Shown here: positions 28,679-38,523 of the stretch, piece after piece
Layout: the number at the start of each line of letters is the position of its first letter
How positions within the stretch are numbered: the stretch's first letter is position 1
DNA from: UBA2136 sp963974105
GTDB lineage: Bacteria > Pseudomonadota > Alphaproteobacteria > UBA2136
Length of the DNA: 64,000 nt
Reading direction: 5' to 3'
Assembly: GCA_963974105.1 (NCBI GenBank)
Contig: CAXBBG010000003.1
Coordinates: 1 to 64,000, forward strand
Position numbers and translations under genes: made by a program
Notes under the pieces: generated by a model
Databases searched by the model: none
What the model saw: only the letters and a program-made list of their open reading frames with translations
Told to the model about the DNA's origin: nothing

Positions 28679-28915
28679 CTACATAGACCTATGATGCTTC
28701 ATTGGCGTAGCGCTATCATATGCGCCGTCAAGCCAATATTTTGTAGAAAAATATCCTGTACAAAGCGCTGTTAGTAAACCGCCTACAGCCATAATATATC
28801 CCGCCAATTTAAGAAGTTTAGATTTTTCTTTCATTGCATAGTATAGCGTAACTAAACCTGCGCCTATTACACCTAATTCCAATATAAATGCTATATCTCC
28901 TAAAAATACGATCAC
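28679..28915 (-). CDS. Small membrane protein, two helices
   Basis: A 78-residue hypothetical protein with two or three hydrophobic segments and a short basic tail ending HHRSM. It lies in the metal operon, 13 bp before the Cys-pair peptide. No family is recognised. Confidence 0.5.
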   Translation of the reverse strand: MIVFLGDIAFILELGVIGAGLVTLYYAMKEKSKLLKLAGYIMAVGGLLTALCTGYFSTKYWLDGAYDSATPMKHHRSM

Positions 28916-28945
28916 AATATAATTCTCCTAATTTTTATTATTATT

Positions 28946-29584
28946 TTATTTACTCCAACGAGGAATAAATGCTGGTACTTTAGATGCATAATTTTCGTAT
29001 GCCTCGCCAAACTCTTTACGTGCTACAGATTCTTCAGCTTTCGCCAATTTAACGTACATCCATACCAATATTGGAAACATTGGAACCGTTAAAACAGTCG
29101 GCCATTGCAATAAGAAGCCAACCATAACAATTATAAACGCCATGTACTGAGGGTGCCTCATTTTAGCATACCAACCATCTTTTGCGAGTGTACCATTACG
29201 TTGAGCCTTATAAAGTACTCTCCATGAACTTGATAGAAGTAAAAATCCTATCACAATAAAAATATTGCTAGCAATATGCAAAGGGTCAAAATGAGCGTTT
29301 CCCTCAAAGCCAAGTATGGTATGTAACAAATGCCCATTTTCATGCGCAAAAAAATCTATACTCGGGTATTTACTTTGCAGCCAACCAGAAAGTAAAAATA
29401 TAGTAAGAGGGAAACCATACATTTCTGTAAACAAAGCGACAATAAAGGCTGAGAACATACCGAATGATCTCCAGTCAAATTTTGTTTTTGGTTTTACAAA
29501 TGTAAATGCAAATGCCAAAAAGAAAACAATGTTGACGATAGCTATAAACCACATACCGTAACCGTAATCAGCCCCATGCTCCAT
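28946..29584 (-). CDS. Isoprenylcysteine carboxyl methyltransferase-like membrane protein
   Basis: A 212-residue protein with five or more transmembrane segments and the C-terminal block MRHPQYMAFIIVMVG and EEFGEAYENYASKVP-type sequence (here KEFGEAYENYASKV) of the ICMT/PEMT membrane methyltransferase family. Such genes often occur in bacterial copper-resistance islands, with unknown substrate. It overlaps no neighbour; DUF2933 is 3 bp upstream. Confidence 0.75.
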   Translation of the reverse strand: MEHGADYGYGMWFIAIVNIVFFLAFAFTFVKPKTKFDWRSFGMFSAFIVALFTEMYGFPLTIFLLSGWLQSKYPSIDFFAHENGHLLHTILGFEGNAHFDPLHIASNIFIVIGFLLLSSSWRVLYKAQRNGTLAKDGWYAKMRHPQYMAFIIVMVGFLLQWPTVLTVPMFPILVWMYVKLAKAEESVARKEFGEAYENYASKVPAFIPRWSK

Positions 29585-29587
29585 TAT

Positions 29588-29797
29588 TTACTCATCCTCT
29601 TCATGATCATTATGTTTGTGATTATCCCCTTGACCATGATGCATAAAAATGTGCATCAAAGGGCATAAAAGTATAATTAGATATGGTAATGCACCAAAAA
29701 AATAGACCCTATGTTCAGTTAAAAGGTAAAACAGCGTAAAAGCTATGAATAAGGCTGTAATTAAATTATGCTTAGTCATACAGTTTTTCTTCTTCAC
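29588..29797 (-). CDS. DUF2933 family small membrane protein
   Basis: A 69-residue protein with two hydrophobic segments and a His/Asp-rich tail (HHGQGDNHKHNDHEEDE). This fits DUF2933, common in heavy-metal islands. An internal ATG (residue 7) is an alternative start. The histidine tail suggests metal binding. Confidence 0.7.
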   Translation of the reverse strand: MKKKNCMTKHNLITALFIAFTLFYLLTEHRVYFFGALPYLIILLCPLMHIFMHHGQGDNHKHNDHEEDE

Positions 29798-29824
29798 TGT
29801 TTTATTCCTTTCAGTTTAATAATA

Positions 29825-30307
29825 TTAGTGCATAAGGGGTTTTAATTTCTCTAGGATAAATCGAGCCTCTTGTACCTTACCACCAATAGCTATTTGAACG
29901 TCTTTTGCCTCTGCATCATGTGTCGCCATATGAAAGGTATCAAGAACGTCATTATACTCTTCAATAGAAGATTCTAAGGCTTTTTTCTTATCAATACCTA
30001 ATGTTGCAGCATAAGTTTCTAAAGCGTCAATAGCATCATAGATACCTTCAGTTGTTTCATGCCATTCTTCCATAATAGGTCCCATGGACAACATCTCTTT
30101 TATATATTTATCTGAACCAGTCTTTTCCATCATATCAATCCCTTTTACAAGAACTTGGTATGCCGCATTTTGACTTTGATTCATAGCCATATTCATTTTG
30201 GAATGATCCATTTTAGCCATTCCATGTCCACCATGTGAACCACCTGCATAGGCAGATAAAGGTAGTAACAATGATAAAGATAGTGTTGCTAGAAGTATTT
30301 TACGCAT
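29825..30307 (-). CDS. Periplasmic Met/His-rich helical protein
   Basis: A 160-residue protein with a signal peptide (MRKILLATLSLSLLLPLSAYA) followed by a metal-binding-like stretch HGGHGMAKMDHSKMNMAMNQ. The rest is predicted as long helices. It probably binds copper in the periplasm together with the CusF-like protein encoded 20 bp upstream. The family was not recognised with certainty. Confidence 0.6.
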   Translation of the reverse strand: MRKILLATLSLSLLLPLSAYAGGSHGGHGMAKMDHSKMNMAMNQSQNAAYQVLVKGIDMMEKTGSDKYIKEMLSMGPIMEEWHETTEGIYDAIDALETYAATLGIDKKKALESSIEEYNDVLDTFHMATHDAEAKDVQIAIGGKVQEARFILEKLKPLMH

Positions 30308-30327
30308 TTCAATGTTCCTTTAAATAT

Positions 30328-30861
30328 TTAGTGATCATGTTTACTAGAATTAGATTTTTCTGCATCGGCATCGGTATCATCATGGTCTGACATACAGCTT
30401 GCATCCATACATTGATTCATCATACCCTTCATATTGCCGTGCATACCTTTCATATTTTCGTGCATGCCCTCCATCATATATTGTTCACCAGAAGTAGAGC
30501 CCATAATTTTCGTAATACGGAAGATTTTATCATCACCAAGCTGAATGTGGAATTTGATTTCTTTGTTAATTTCAATTTCTTTAAGCTTAACGTCATCAGA
30601 CACAGCTAGATCCATTGTCATTGCTGGCCATTTTAACATTGGGATAGGTTCGTGCGTTAAATTAACAGTTCTATTCATATGACTAATACTATGTACGACA
30701 CCTGTACCCATAGCCATTTTTGATTTTTGTTCCATTTTTTCCATATTGTGATTACCATGCATGCTTTTCATTCCTTGCATACCTTCGTGGCCATGTCCCG
30801 CAAAAGCAGCTAGCGGAAGAGCACTTGAAAGAATTAAAGCTGTAAATAATATTTTTTTCAT
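30328..30861 (-). CDS. cusF: CusF-like periplasmic copper/silver chaperone
   Basis: A 177-residue secreted protein with a signal peptide, a Met/His-rich linker and a CusF domain (about residues 50-105). The four Cu(I)/Ag(I) ligands of E. coli CusF are matched in identity and spacing: H70, W78, M81, M83. A second Met-rich segment (EGMHENMKGMHGNMKGMMNQ) and an acidic His tail follow. The ATG at 30861 is chosen because AGGG lies eight bases upstream and the signal peptide starts there; an upstream in-frame start at 30915 is unlikely. It is expected to hand copper to the CusB/CusA pump. Confidence 0.87.
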   Translation of the reverse strand: MKKILFTALILSSALPLAAFAGHGHEGMQGMKSMHGNHNMEKMEQKSKMAMGTGVVHSISHMNRTVNLTHEPIPMLKWPAMTMDLAVSDDVKLKEIEINKEIKFHIQLGDDKIFRITKIMGSTSGEQYMMEGMHENMKGMHGNMKGMMNQCMDASCMSDHDDTDADAEKSNSSKHDH

Positions 30862-30929
30862 TCTCGTATCCCTATCAATTTGTGTTTTTAATAGGCCCCT
30901 ATTACAGGAGCCCATATTTATTTCTCTAA

Positions 30930-31193
30930 TTATAACTTATACAATGGATCATTATAGTCTTTATTATTCTTAATTTTTTCTGGGTGATCAACACCCTCTT
31001 CCTCATACCAATTCCAAATTTCACCAGGCTGGCTTGGAAATGCGTTAATATTATTTAAATGTGCCTTATGCATATCATTACTTTCAATACCAGACTCACT
31101 TCTCCAATTGTAAATTTCCTCTTCAGCTTGTGCAATACTCACAACTCCGACTAGCATAAAACCAATGAGCGCAATACCCATTAACTTTCTCAT
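30930..31193 (-). CDS. Small secreted protein of unknown function
   Basis: An 87-residue protein with a signal peptide ending at AQA. The mature part has a repeated pattern (EIYNWRSESGIESND and EIWNWYEEEGVDHPE), two copies of an E-I-x-N-W motif about 35 residues apart. It is the first gene after the ECF-type promoter motif at 31252-31280. No known family is recognised. Confidence 0.6.
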   Translation of the reverse strand: MRKLMGIALIGFMLVGVVSIAQAEEEIYNWRSESGIESNDMHKAHLNNINAFPSQPGEIWNWYEEEGVDHPEKIKNNKDYNDPLYKL

Positions 31194-31251
31194 TATTATA
31201 CTCCTTTAAAATTTAACTTAATTAATATTAGTTAATTACCATCTACAACTA

Positions 31252-31280
31252 ATACGTAAGCAAATGAAACATCCCTCAAA
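31252..31280 (-). promoter_or_regulatory. ECF-type promoter motif P1 (for the cusF-permease operon)
   Basis: On the minus strand GAGGGAT (31271-31277) is followed after exactly 14 bp by CGTAT (31252-31256). The same pair and spacing occur at 37474-37499 and 38881-38906. It overlaps the end of cusA and would drive the genes from 31193 down to 27396. Confidence 0.7.
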
Positions 31281-31281
31281 T

Positions 31282-34200
31282 TTATTTCTTAAAATGCCTA
31301 CTTTCCCAAATATAGTAAATAACAGGAATAATAATGAGCGTTAAAATAGTTGTTGTTACCATACCGCCTAGCATTGGCAGTGCAATGCGACGCATTACAT
31401 CAGACCCTATCCCTTCTGTGATAAATATAGGCAATAAACCTGCCATAATAACTGCAACTGTCATTAGCTTAGGGCGTACACGCAAAACAGCGCCATGGGT
31501 AATAGCAGTAACCAATCCTTTAACATCACTTGGCTTCGTATGACGTACTTCATGGTCCATGTAAAGCAGCATAATAACAGCTGTTTCAGCTGCTATACCG
31601 CCTAGAGCAATAAAGCCAACACTTACGGCAACAGAAAAGTTGTAGTCTGCAAAGTATAAAGCCCAAACACCGCCAATAAGGCCAAATGGTAATGACAACA
31701 TAACCATTAAAGTTCTATCTAAACGGCCAAAGTGAATCATTAAGAGTAAGAAAATAATCATGATAGCACCTGGTACTGCTATATTCATACGCTCTCTAGC
31801 TTCAAGCATTTGCTCAAACTGGCCAGACCAAGTGATTGAATAACCAGCTGGCAACTTAACTTTTTCATTTACAATTTTTTGGGCATCTTTCACATACGAA
31901 CCAATATCTCTATCCGCTATATCAACAAAAACCCAGCCTGTAAGGCGTGCATTTTCAGATTTCAGCATCGGTGGGCCTTCAATAAATTCAATTGTGGCCA
32001 CCTCACCTAGTGGAATATGTTGGCCCATTGGTGTTGGCACTAAAATATCTGCAATATCTTTATCCTGCTCACGGAAACGACGCTCATAACGTAGCATAAT
32101 ATTATAGCGTTCACGGCCTTGGACTGACTCAGATATTTTCATACCACCAAGTGCCGTTTGAATAATTTGTTGGAACACACCCAGGTCAATATTTTGGCGT
32201 GCTAATTCATCACGGTCCGGCGTTATCTCTAGATATTTACCGCCAATAACACGGTCAGCAAAAGCACTTCTTGTACCGTTAACATCTTTAACAGCAGCTT
32301 CAATATCTAGAGAAATACGACTAATTTCATTCAAGTCAGAGCCTGATATTTTGATACCAATAGGCGTACGTATTCCTGTTGAAATCATATCCATTCTAAT
32401 TTTAATAGGGTAACCCCAGCTATTCACTAAACCAGGAATTTTGACAGTGTTATTGAGTTCATCAATTAACGACTTAATCGTTAAGCCTTCACGCCAGTCG
32501 TCTTTGGGCTTTAAGCTTATCCATGTTTCTATCATAGAAATTGGGGCTGGGTCCGTCGCTGTATCTGCCCTACCCGCTTTACCAAAAACACGCTCAACTT
32601 CGGGTATTGTTTTTATAAGTCGATTTGTTTGAGCCAGTATATCTTTTGCTTTAGAGATAGAAACACCTGGGAGTGTTGTTGGCATATATAAAAGCTCACC
32701 TTCATAAAGGGCAGGCATAAACTCTGAACCTGTCTTCATTAAGGGGAAAGCCATGCTTAATAGCAATGCAAATGCTAATAGTAAAGCCTTGTGTTTTTCT
32801 TTCAAGGCCTTTGCAAGTATTGGTTTATATATTTTAACAAACCAGCGATTTAATGGATTTTCTTCTTCTTTTCTAATTTTACCTTTGATAAGCCAAAGCA
32901 TCAAAACGGGCACAACAGTGACAGAGAGAATCGAAGCAAATGCCATAGAGTATGTTTTTGTAAAAGCTAAGGGACTAAATAGACGGAATGATTGCCCTGT
33001 GAGCGCAAATACAGGTAAAAATGACACCGTAATAATTAATAGGGAAAAGAACAACCCTGGCCCAACTTCTTTTGTTGAGAGTAAAATAGCTGCACTTTTT
33101 TCAGCAGTAGTAGCATCATCTGGCATTTCCGATATTTTCCGATGAGCATTTTCGATCATCACTACAGAAGCATCAACCATGGCACCAATGGCAATGGCAA
33201 TACCACCAAGTGACATTATGTTTGCCGTTAGCCCTTGGTACGACATCACAATAAATGCCGCTAGAACACCTAGCGGTAAAGTAATAATAGCAACAAACGC
33301 ACTACGTACATGCAGAAGAAAAACAAAACAAACAAGAGCAACAACAAGTCCCTCTTCTATCAATTTATGCATCAGGTAATCAACGGCACCTTCAATCAGT
33401 GGTGCTCTGTCATAAACAGTTTCAATTTCTACACCTTCAGGTAAGCCATTTTGTAATTGCTTAAGCTTTTCTTTTACGGCTTTAATAACGCTCAAGGCAT
33501 TTTCACCACTACGCATAACAACAATACCGCTCACAACTTCAGCTTCACCATTAAGCTCAACAACACCACGGCGTAATTCAGGCCCCTCAATAATACGTGC
33601 AACATCACTTAATAAAACAGGCGTACCACCCTTAGAAAAAACAACTATTTTCTCTAAATCACTTAAAGATGTGACGTACCCTTTGGAGCGAATCATGAGT
33701 TCCATTTCAGCTTGCTCAATCACACGGCCACCAACTTCTTTACTCGCCGATTTAACTGTATTCATAATGCGTTGAAGGGGAATATCGTAAGCACGCAAAC
33801 GGTTAGGGTCTACCAATACTTGGTATTCTTTTACAAAACCACCAACTGAAGCAACTTCTGAAACACCATCAACCGTTGCTAGCTCAAGCTTCAAGAACCA
33901 GTCTTGTAGAGTTCGTAGATCTGCAAGGCTATGCTTGCCAGTTTGGTCAATTAAAGCATATTGATATACCCAACCAACTCCAGTAGCATCAGGCCCCATT
34001 TGAACAGAAGCATTTTGAGGTAAGTCACTTTGAATTTTGGACAATGCTTCATTAACTCGGCTTCTTGCCCAGTATTGGTCAACATCGTCTTCAAAGATAA
34101 TGTATACAAAGGAAGTTCCAAACATAGAAAAACCACGAACATCTTTTGTTTTTGGAAGCCCTAGCATGGTTGTTGATAATGGGTAGGTAACCAAGTCCTC

Positions 34201-34434
34201 AACAATTTGCGGTGACTGCCCTGGGAATTCCGTACGGATAATAACTTGAGTGTCACTTAGATCTGGAATTGCGTCTAATGGTGTATTTTTGACAGACATT
34301 GAACCAGCCACAATAAGTATGGCTACCATAACAAAAACTAAAAGTTGATTGTTAACCGACCATTCAATAACCTTAGCAATAAATGATTTTGTTGGATCGT
34401 GAGATAAGTTATTATCTTCCCCTTCATTATACAT
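31282..34434 (-). CDS. cusA: CusA-like Cu(I)/Ag(I) RND efflux pump
   Basis: A 1050-residue inner-membrane RND transporter of the heavy-metal efflux family with 12 helices and two large periplasmic loops. The three methionines that bind Cu/Ag in E. coli CusA are conserved in their motifs LLYMPTTLPG, PISMIETW and RMDMISTGI, which separates it from zinc/cobalt CzcA. The ATG at 34434 is preferred, with AGAAAG eight bases upstream; a GTG at 34443 is an alternative. It overlaps cusB slightly and forms a CusCBA tripartite pump. Confidence 0.93.
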   Translation of the reverse strand: MYNEGEDNNLSHDPTKSFIAKVIEWSVNNQLLVFVMVAILIVAGSMSVKNTPLDAIPDLSDTQVIIRTEFPGQSPQIVEDLVTYPLSTTMLGLPKTKDVRGFSMFGTSFVYIIFEDDVDQYWARSRVNEALSKIQSDLPQNASVQMGPDATGVGWVYQYALIDQTGKHSLADLRTLQDWFLKLELATVDGVSEVASVGGFVKEYQVLVDPNRLRAYDIPLQRIMNTVKSASKEVGGRVIEQAEMELMIRSKGYVTSLSDLEKIVVFSKGGTPVLLSDVARIIEGPELRRGVVELNGEAEVVSGIVVMRSGENALSVIKAVKEKLKQLQNGLPEGVEIETVYDRAPLIEGAVDYLMHKLIEEGLVVALVCFVFLLHVRSAFVAIITLPLGVLAAFIVMSYQGLTANIMSLGGIAIAIGAMVDASVVMIENAHRKISEMPDDATTAEKSAAILLSTKEVGPGLFFSLLIITVSFLPVFALTGQSFRLFSPLAFTKTYSMAFASILSVTVVPVLMLWLIKGKIRKEEENPLNRWFVKIYKPILAKALKEKHKALLLAFALLLSMAFPLMKTGSEFMPALYEGELLYMPTTLPGVSISKAKDILAQTNRLIKTIPEVERVFGKAGRADTATDPAPISMIETWISLKPKDDWREGLTIKSLIDELNNTVKIPGLVNSWGYPIKIRMDMISTGIRTPIGIKISGSDLNEISRISLDIEAAVKDVNGTRSAFADRVIGGKYLEITPDRDELARQNIDLGVFQQIIQTALGGMKISESVQGRERYNIMLRYERRFREQDKDIADILVPTPMGQHIPLGEVATIEFIEGPPMLKSENARLTGWVFVDIADRDIGSYVKDAQKIVNEKVKLPAGYSITWSGQFEQMLEARERMNIAVPGAIMIIFLLLMIHFGRLDRTLMVMLSLPFGLIGGVWALYFADYNFSVAVSVGFIALGGIAAETAVIMLLYMDHEVRHTKPSDVKGLVTAITHGAVLRVRPKLMTVAVIMAGLLPIFITEGIGSDVMRRIALPMLGGMVTTTILTLIIIPVIYYIWESRHFKK

Positions 34435-36235
34435 GGTAAACACTTTCTAAAGGGTTCACGTTATTTTGAATGTGTAGCACTTGTTGCTCTATCCAGTTTT
34501 TAAGAACGGACTCACCAGAACCATAAGGGTTATTTGGCTTATCTTCTATTTGTAACCAGAGACGTTCAGATGATACATCTTTAAATACGTTCAATCCCTT
34601 GCTTTTGTAATAATCAGGCTTGCCTTCAAACAACCAAGGTTCTAGCGCTATTAAAAGTTGACTTAAAGATTCCCTTAGCTCGTTGTCTGTTATACTTGCC
34701 TGAGCATCTAGAATGGCTTTTTCAGCACCTTCTAAAATAAACTGTAGCCTTGTGCCACGAAACTGAGGCATAAGATGATCGTTCAATTTCAATGCAGGCA
34801 TAAGATACGAAGACTCAAAATTATTATTTATAGAAAGACTTTCATGCATATAGAGAGCTGCATCTATAAGGTGATTTATCATCGAAACTTGTTCATCACC
34901 AACCTCTAATTCAGCTAGAGATTTCTGGGAATTTTTTAATTTATTGAATGATTCTCGCAGTGAACTTTCCGAATCAATTAAGAACTGGCTAGTAATAACA
35001 ACATTATCACCTACAGATAAACCAGAAACAATTTCCGCTCGACCTTTTGTACGTATACCCACCTTCACTCGTTTTGATTTAAATCGCCCCTTTCCAAGAT
35101 CAACAACCACATGATCACCTTCTGTATTCTTTAAAATAGCCTCAACAGGTATGGCAAGGCGCTTATCAATATTAGCTTCAAATATAACATCGGCATAAGC
35201 ACCAGGTTTTAACGAACCATCATTATTACTTAGAACAAGGCGAACTTGACCTGTACGACTAGACGCATCAATTGTTGGATAAATATAATCAATAGAAGCT
35301 TTGCGTTCAATATTGCCAATATTAGGGAATATCACCATTGCTTTTGTGTTTTTTGATAAAAATTGTAAATCCTTCTCTGCAACACTAGTGTTTACCCAAA
35401 CACTTGAATAATCTTGTATAGTCGCTACCTGCATACCAGGTTTAACATAAGTACCTTGGTTCACCATTAACATACTCACAATACCGTCAGATTCCGCATA
35501 AAATGGAATGTTTTGTTTTTTTGTACGCGTCTTTTTAAGATCATTTAAAAACTTTTGCTGAACGCCTAGCGACTCTAGGCGTTTAGCTGTGGAAGAAACC
35601 CTGCCTTTAGCTTTAGAATTTAATGCTGAAAGATAATCTTGTTGAGCAGATACAAGCTCTGGGCCATACAATGTAAATAACAGGTCACCTTTTTGAACAA
35701 TATCACCGACAGATGTAATGTTTAGCTCTTCAATCCATCCTGAAACACGGCTAGAAATGTCTTTTTTCAATCGTACATTTTCTGTGACTAAACCATAACT
35801 ACGAATATCTGTACCAAACATTGTTATTTGAGCCTTTTCAGTACGTACGCCCATATTTTGAATTGTTTCAGCTGGAATAGTAACCGCTTTTCGTCCTGTT
35901 GAATTATCACCATTAGAGCTTGCAACCTCTGCGTAAACTGGCACTAAGTCCATACCCATTGGTGATTTACCTGGTTTATCCATTTTATAATTAGAGTCCA
36001 TAGGCGCTACCCAATAAAGAATTTCTTTTTTACTTGATGTTTGAACTATATTTGCGTCTATTTCCTCCACTTCTTCTGCCGCCAATGGTACAAGGTCCAT
36101 ACCGCAAATAGGGCAACTCCCCATTTCTTCAGCTATATAATGTGGGTGCATAGGGCAAGTATATTGCTCACTCGCAGCTACTGCTGAAGAAACTATAAGG
36201 GTTAGTATCATTAAAGATAAAGTTAAAATACGCAT
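34427..36235 (-). CDS. cusB: CusB-like periplasmic adaptor with N-terminal metal-binding domains
   Basis: A 602-residue membrane-fusion protein with a signal peptide. Near the N-terminus there is a heavy-metal-binding domain (YTCPMHPHYIAEE...CPICGMDLVPL, about residues 25-50) and a second degenerate copy that has lost its cysteines (YWVAPMDSNY...PMGMDLVPVY). The hairpin/lipoyl/beta-barrel adaptor core follows, then a C-terminal extension of about 150 residues. It bridges CusA and the outer-membrane channel. It starts 2 bp after the TolC-like gene. Confidence 0.9.
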   Translation of the reverse strand: MRILTLSLMILTLIVSSAVAASEQYTCPMHPHYIAEEMGSCPICGMDLVPLAAEEVEEIDANIVQTSSKKEILYWVAPMDSNYKMDKPGKSPMGMDLVPVYAEVASSNGDNSTGRKAVTIPAETIQNMGVRTEKAQITMFGTDIRSYGLVTENVRLKKDISSRVSGWIEELNITSVGDIVQKGDLLFTLYGPELVSAQQDYLSALNSKAKGRVSSTAKRLESLGVQQKFLNDLKKTRTKKQNIPFYAESDGIVSMLMVNQGTYVKPGMQVATIQDYSSVWVNTSVAEKDLQFLSKNTKAMVIFPNIGNIERKASIDYIYPTIDASSRTGQVRLVLSNNDGSLKPGAYADVIFEANIDKRLAIPVEAILKNTEGDHVVVDLGKGRFKSKRVKVGIRTKGRAEIVSGLSVGDNVVITSQFLIDSESSLRESFNKLKNSQKSLAELEVGDEQVSMINHLIDAALYMHESLSINNNFESSYLMPALKLNDHLMPQFRGTRLQFILEGAEKAILDAQASITDNELRESLSQLLIALEPWLFEGKPDYYKSKGLNVFKDVSSERLWLQIEDKPNNPYGSGESVLKNWIEQQVLHIQNNVNPLESVYHV

Positions 36236-36237
36236 GA

Positions 36238-37443
36238 TTATTTCCTAATATAACTATTGATTTTTGCGAGCAATGACATATGTTTAAATCGCTCTTCTTC
36301 TAGTTGGGATTGAATTGATAGACGACTAATTTGTGATTCTAAAACAGCATCCAAAGATGTTTCACCCGACTCATAAGTCCTCTCTGCGGCACTTATCATA
36401 TCTTTTAAAGCCAAGTTTTTACTATGTAGTATATGAACGTTTTTTAGGGCCGCATCACGTTTACTTTGTAATGTTTTCATTTCTTTTAAATAGATACGTT
36501 TAACCTTTTCTAGACGTTGTTCCGACTCATTTTGTTGCGCCAAAGCCGCACGTTTTTTAGGAGCTTGATTCCATTTTGACCATAATGGTATCGAGACTGT
36601 TGCTTGAATAGAGAACCAATCCTCTCCATCAAAGTTTTGACCGCTTTCACGTTCCTTATATAAAGCCTGAACCCCATAATTAAAACCATATGCTGCATTT
36701 GCAGCTTCAACATCGTAGCCTTTCACAGCCACCTTTTCTTGTGCAATACTTACAGGATACATATCATCTACAGAACTCCATTCAGTACTTACAATTTCAT
36801 AAACTTTTACTTTAGGTACTTCGCCAACAAGCCTAATAAGTTCACCTTCAATTTCGTCTTGTTCAGCGATTAAATTATTTATTTTTTGCTCAACCAGAGA
36901 ACGTTCTACATCAACCTGAGAAAAACGCCAATAGACACCGCTTCCAGATTCTAAACGGCCTTTAAAATATGATTCTAATTCTTTGTAATTTGATAGTTGT
37001 ACTTTAGCTATTTTTTGTTGTTTTTCAACTTTATCTAGCTTTATTAAAGTAGAAACCAACATATATTCAAGTTTTGATTTTATATAACTTGCCATTAATT
37101 TTTCTTGTTTAGATAGTTGGCTTTTCTTTGAAGACATAGCCTTTCTTAGTGAATAATTAGGAAATGCCTGCTTAAATCCATACACCTTAGAGCTCGGAAG
37201 ATACTTATCAAATGAAGGATCATTTACAGGGAGATTATCTACACCAAGAATAATGACAGGGTCTGGCAGCCCCATTTCGGCAGAAGCAAGTTCAGCATTA
37301 GAATTGCTTCTAGATAGAATTTCTAATACTTCAGGATGTTCTACTAATTGTTGAACGTAAGTTTCTAATGTTTTTGTTGTTGCATGAACAACCATTGGTA
37401 CTAATGACAGTATTACAAGTAGGTTGAAAAATAGCGTTCTCAT
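36238..37443 (-). CDS. TolC-family outer-membrane channel (CusC-like)
   Basis: A 401-residue protein with a signal peptide (ending VHA) and long coiled-coil helices in two halves, as in TolC/CusC outer-membrane factors. It is the first gene of the efflux operon, transcribed from the ECF-type motif at 37474-37499. It presumably also serves the CzcBA pair, which lacks its own outer-membrane component. Confidence 0.83.
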   Translation of the reverse strand: MRTLFFNLLVILSLVPMVVHATTKTLETYVQQLVEHPEVLEILSRSNSNAELASAEMGLPDPVIILGVDNLPVNDPSFDKYLPSSKVYGFKQAFPNYSLRKAMSSKKSQLSKQEKLMASYIKSKLEYMLVSTLIKLDKVEKQQKIAKVQLSNYKELESYFKGRLESGSGVYWRFSQVDVERSLVEQKINNLIAEQDEIEGELIRLVGEVPKVKVYEIVSTEWSSVDDMYPVSIAQEKVAVKGYDVEAANAAYGFNYGVQALYKERESGQNFDGEDWFSIQATVSIPLWSKWNQAPKKRAALAQQNESEQRLEKVKRIYLKEMKTLQSKRDAALKNVHILHSKNLALKDMISAAERTYESGETSLDAVLESQISRLSIQSQLEEERFKHMSLLAKINSYIRK

Positions 37444-37473
37444 GAATAACCTTTTTTATTAATTACCCCCTTT

Positions 37474-37499
37474 ATACGTACAGAAAAGATTCACCCCTC
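37474..37499 (-). promoter_or_regulatory. ECF-type promoter motif P3 (for the cus operon)
   Basis: GAGGGGT (37493-37499) followed after 14 bp by CGTAT (37474-37478) on the minus strand. It overlaps the 3' end of the sigma factor gene and is 31 bp from the TolC-like start codon. Confidence 0.7.
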
Positions 37500-38096
37500 A
37501 AAATTATTTTTAAATTTTTCTAATAAAATTTTACGGGCTCTATATACACGCATCTCTATTGTTTTTTCTGTTACATCAAGTAATTTAGCACATTCTGATT
37601 GAGACTTACCTTCTAATGAAAACAATATTAATGCAGTTTTTAATTTATGCGGCAGTTTTATTATTTCATTTTTCATAAAAACAAGCTGCTGCCTTAAATC
37701 GGCGATTTGTTCGACATTTTTTTGATTTGAGGCAAGAACCTGATGGTATGACATACCATCATCTTTACCAGATATTAGATTATCTAAAGATAGTATATTT
37801 TTGAATTTTTCCTTGCGTGACCAATCATGACAAATATTGGTTGCAATGCGATAAACCCATGTAGAGAATTTAAAGTCACGATTAAATGTGTCTGCCTTCA
37901 AGTAAACTTTAATAAAAACTTCTTGTAACAAGTCATATGCAATGTCGTCATTTTTCACATAATGAACAATAAAAGAGTAAAGCTTACGCTTATACCTTTT
38001 CATTAATTCATTTAAAGCTGTTTCATCACCTGACAATAATTGCTTTACTAAAGCTTCGTCTGTGATTTCCACATTATTGTTTTTGATAGAGGGCAT
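37491..38096 (-). CDS. ECF sigma factor (CnrH-like)
   Basis: A 201-residue sigma-70 family factor with region 2 (including DIAYDLLQEVFIKVY) and region 4 (C-terminal helix-turn-helix KSQSECAKLLDVTEKTIEMRVYRARK). Its gene overlaps the sensor gene upstream by 23 bp. Gene order anti-sigma, sensor, sigma matches cnrYXH of Cupriavidus. It is expected to recognise the GAGGGRT-N14-CGTAT promoters nearby. Confidence 0.88.
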   Translation of the reverse strand: MPSIKNNNVEITDEALVKQLLSGDETALNELMKRYKRKLYSFIVHYVKNDDIAYDLLQEVFIKVYLKADTFNRDFKFSTWVYRIATNICHDWSRKEKFKNILSLDNLISGKDDGMSYHQVLASNQKNVEQIADLRQQLVFMKNEIIKLPHKLKTALILFSLEGKSQSECAKLLDVTEKTIEMRVYRARKILLEKFKNNFEG

Positions 38097-38523
38097 CTGT
38101 AATCATCTGCTCCAACTTTATGTTCTGTTCAGGCGTCAAAATTGGGCGTATTTCAAGAAGGTGTTGTATTGTCTTTTTCTGAATTTCACCCATTATATGA
38201 TGAATTTCATCAACACTCGTTTGAACATTAGAACTATAAGACTTGTCTGCACTTAAAGCATCAGCAAGTTTCTTATTTGCGTTATGCATTTCAATTTTTA
38301 ACTGTTTTTTATGCTGCAAATATACTTTTTCAAGTTTAGCTAACTCTAGCTCTTGCTGGTTTGTTAAGTCCAATTGACGGTGAAGCAGTGTATGCCATTC
38401 TGTAGCATTAGAGTGAGGATGTTCACCTTGATGCATCATATTCTTTCCTAAATAAAAACCTACAAATGAGATCCCCACAACAAGTACTAGAAATAGTAAT
38501 GCATTTAAATACCTTCGTTTCAT
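38074..38523 (-). CDS. CnrX-like periplasmic metal sensor
   Basis: A 149-residue membrane-anchored protein: one N-terminal helix (residues 6-27) and an all-helical periplasmic domain. H44, H48 and E65 reproduce the spacing of the metal ligands H42, H46 and E63 of CnrX; the H/M pair of CnrX has only an approximate counterpart (H108/H109/M111). It is expected to hold the anti-sigma protein until metal binds. Its ATG overlaps the anti-sigma stop (ATGA). Confidence 0.8.
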   Translation of the reverse strand: MKRRYLNALLFLVLVVGISFVGFYLGKNMMHQGEHPHSNATEWHTLLHRQLDLTNQQELELAKLEKVYLQHKKQLKIEMHNANKKLADALSADKSYSSNVQTSVDEIHHIMGEIQKKTIQHLLEIRPILTPEQNIKLEQMITDALYQKQ

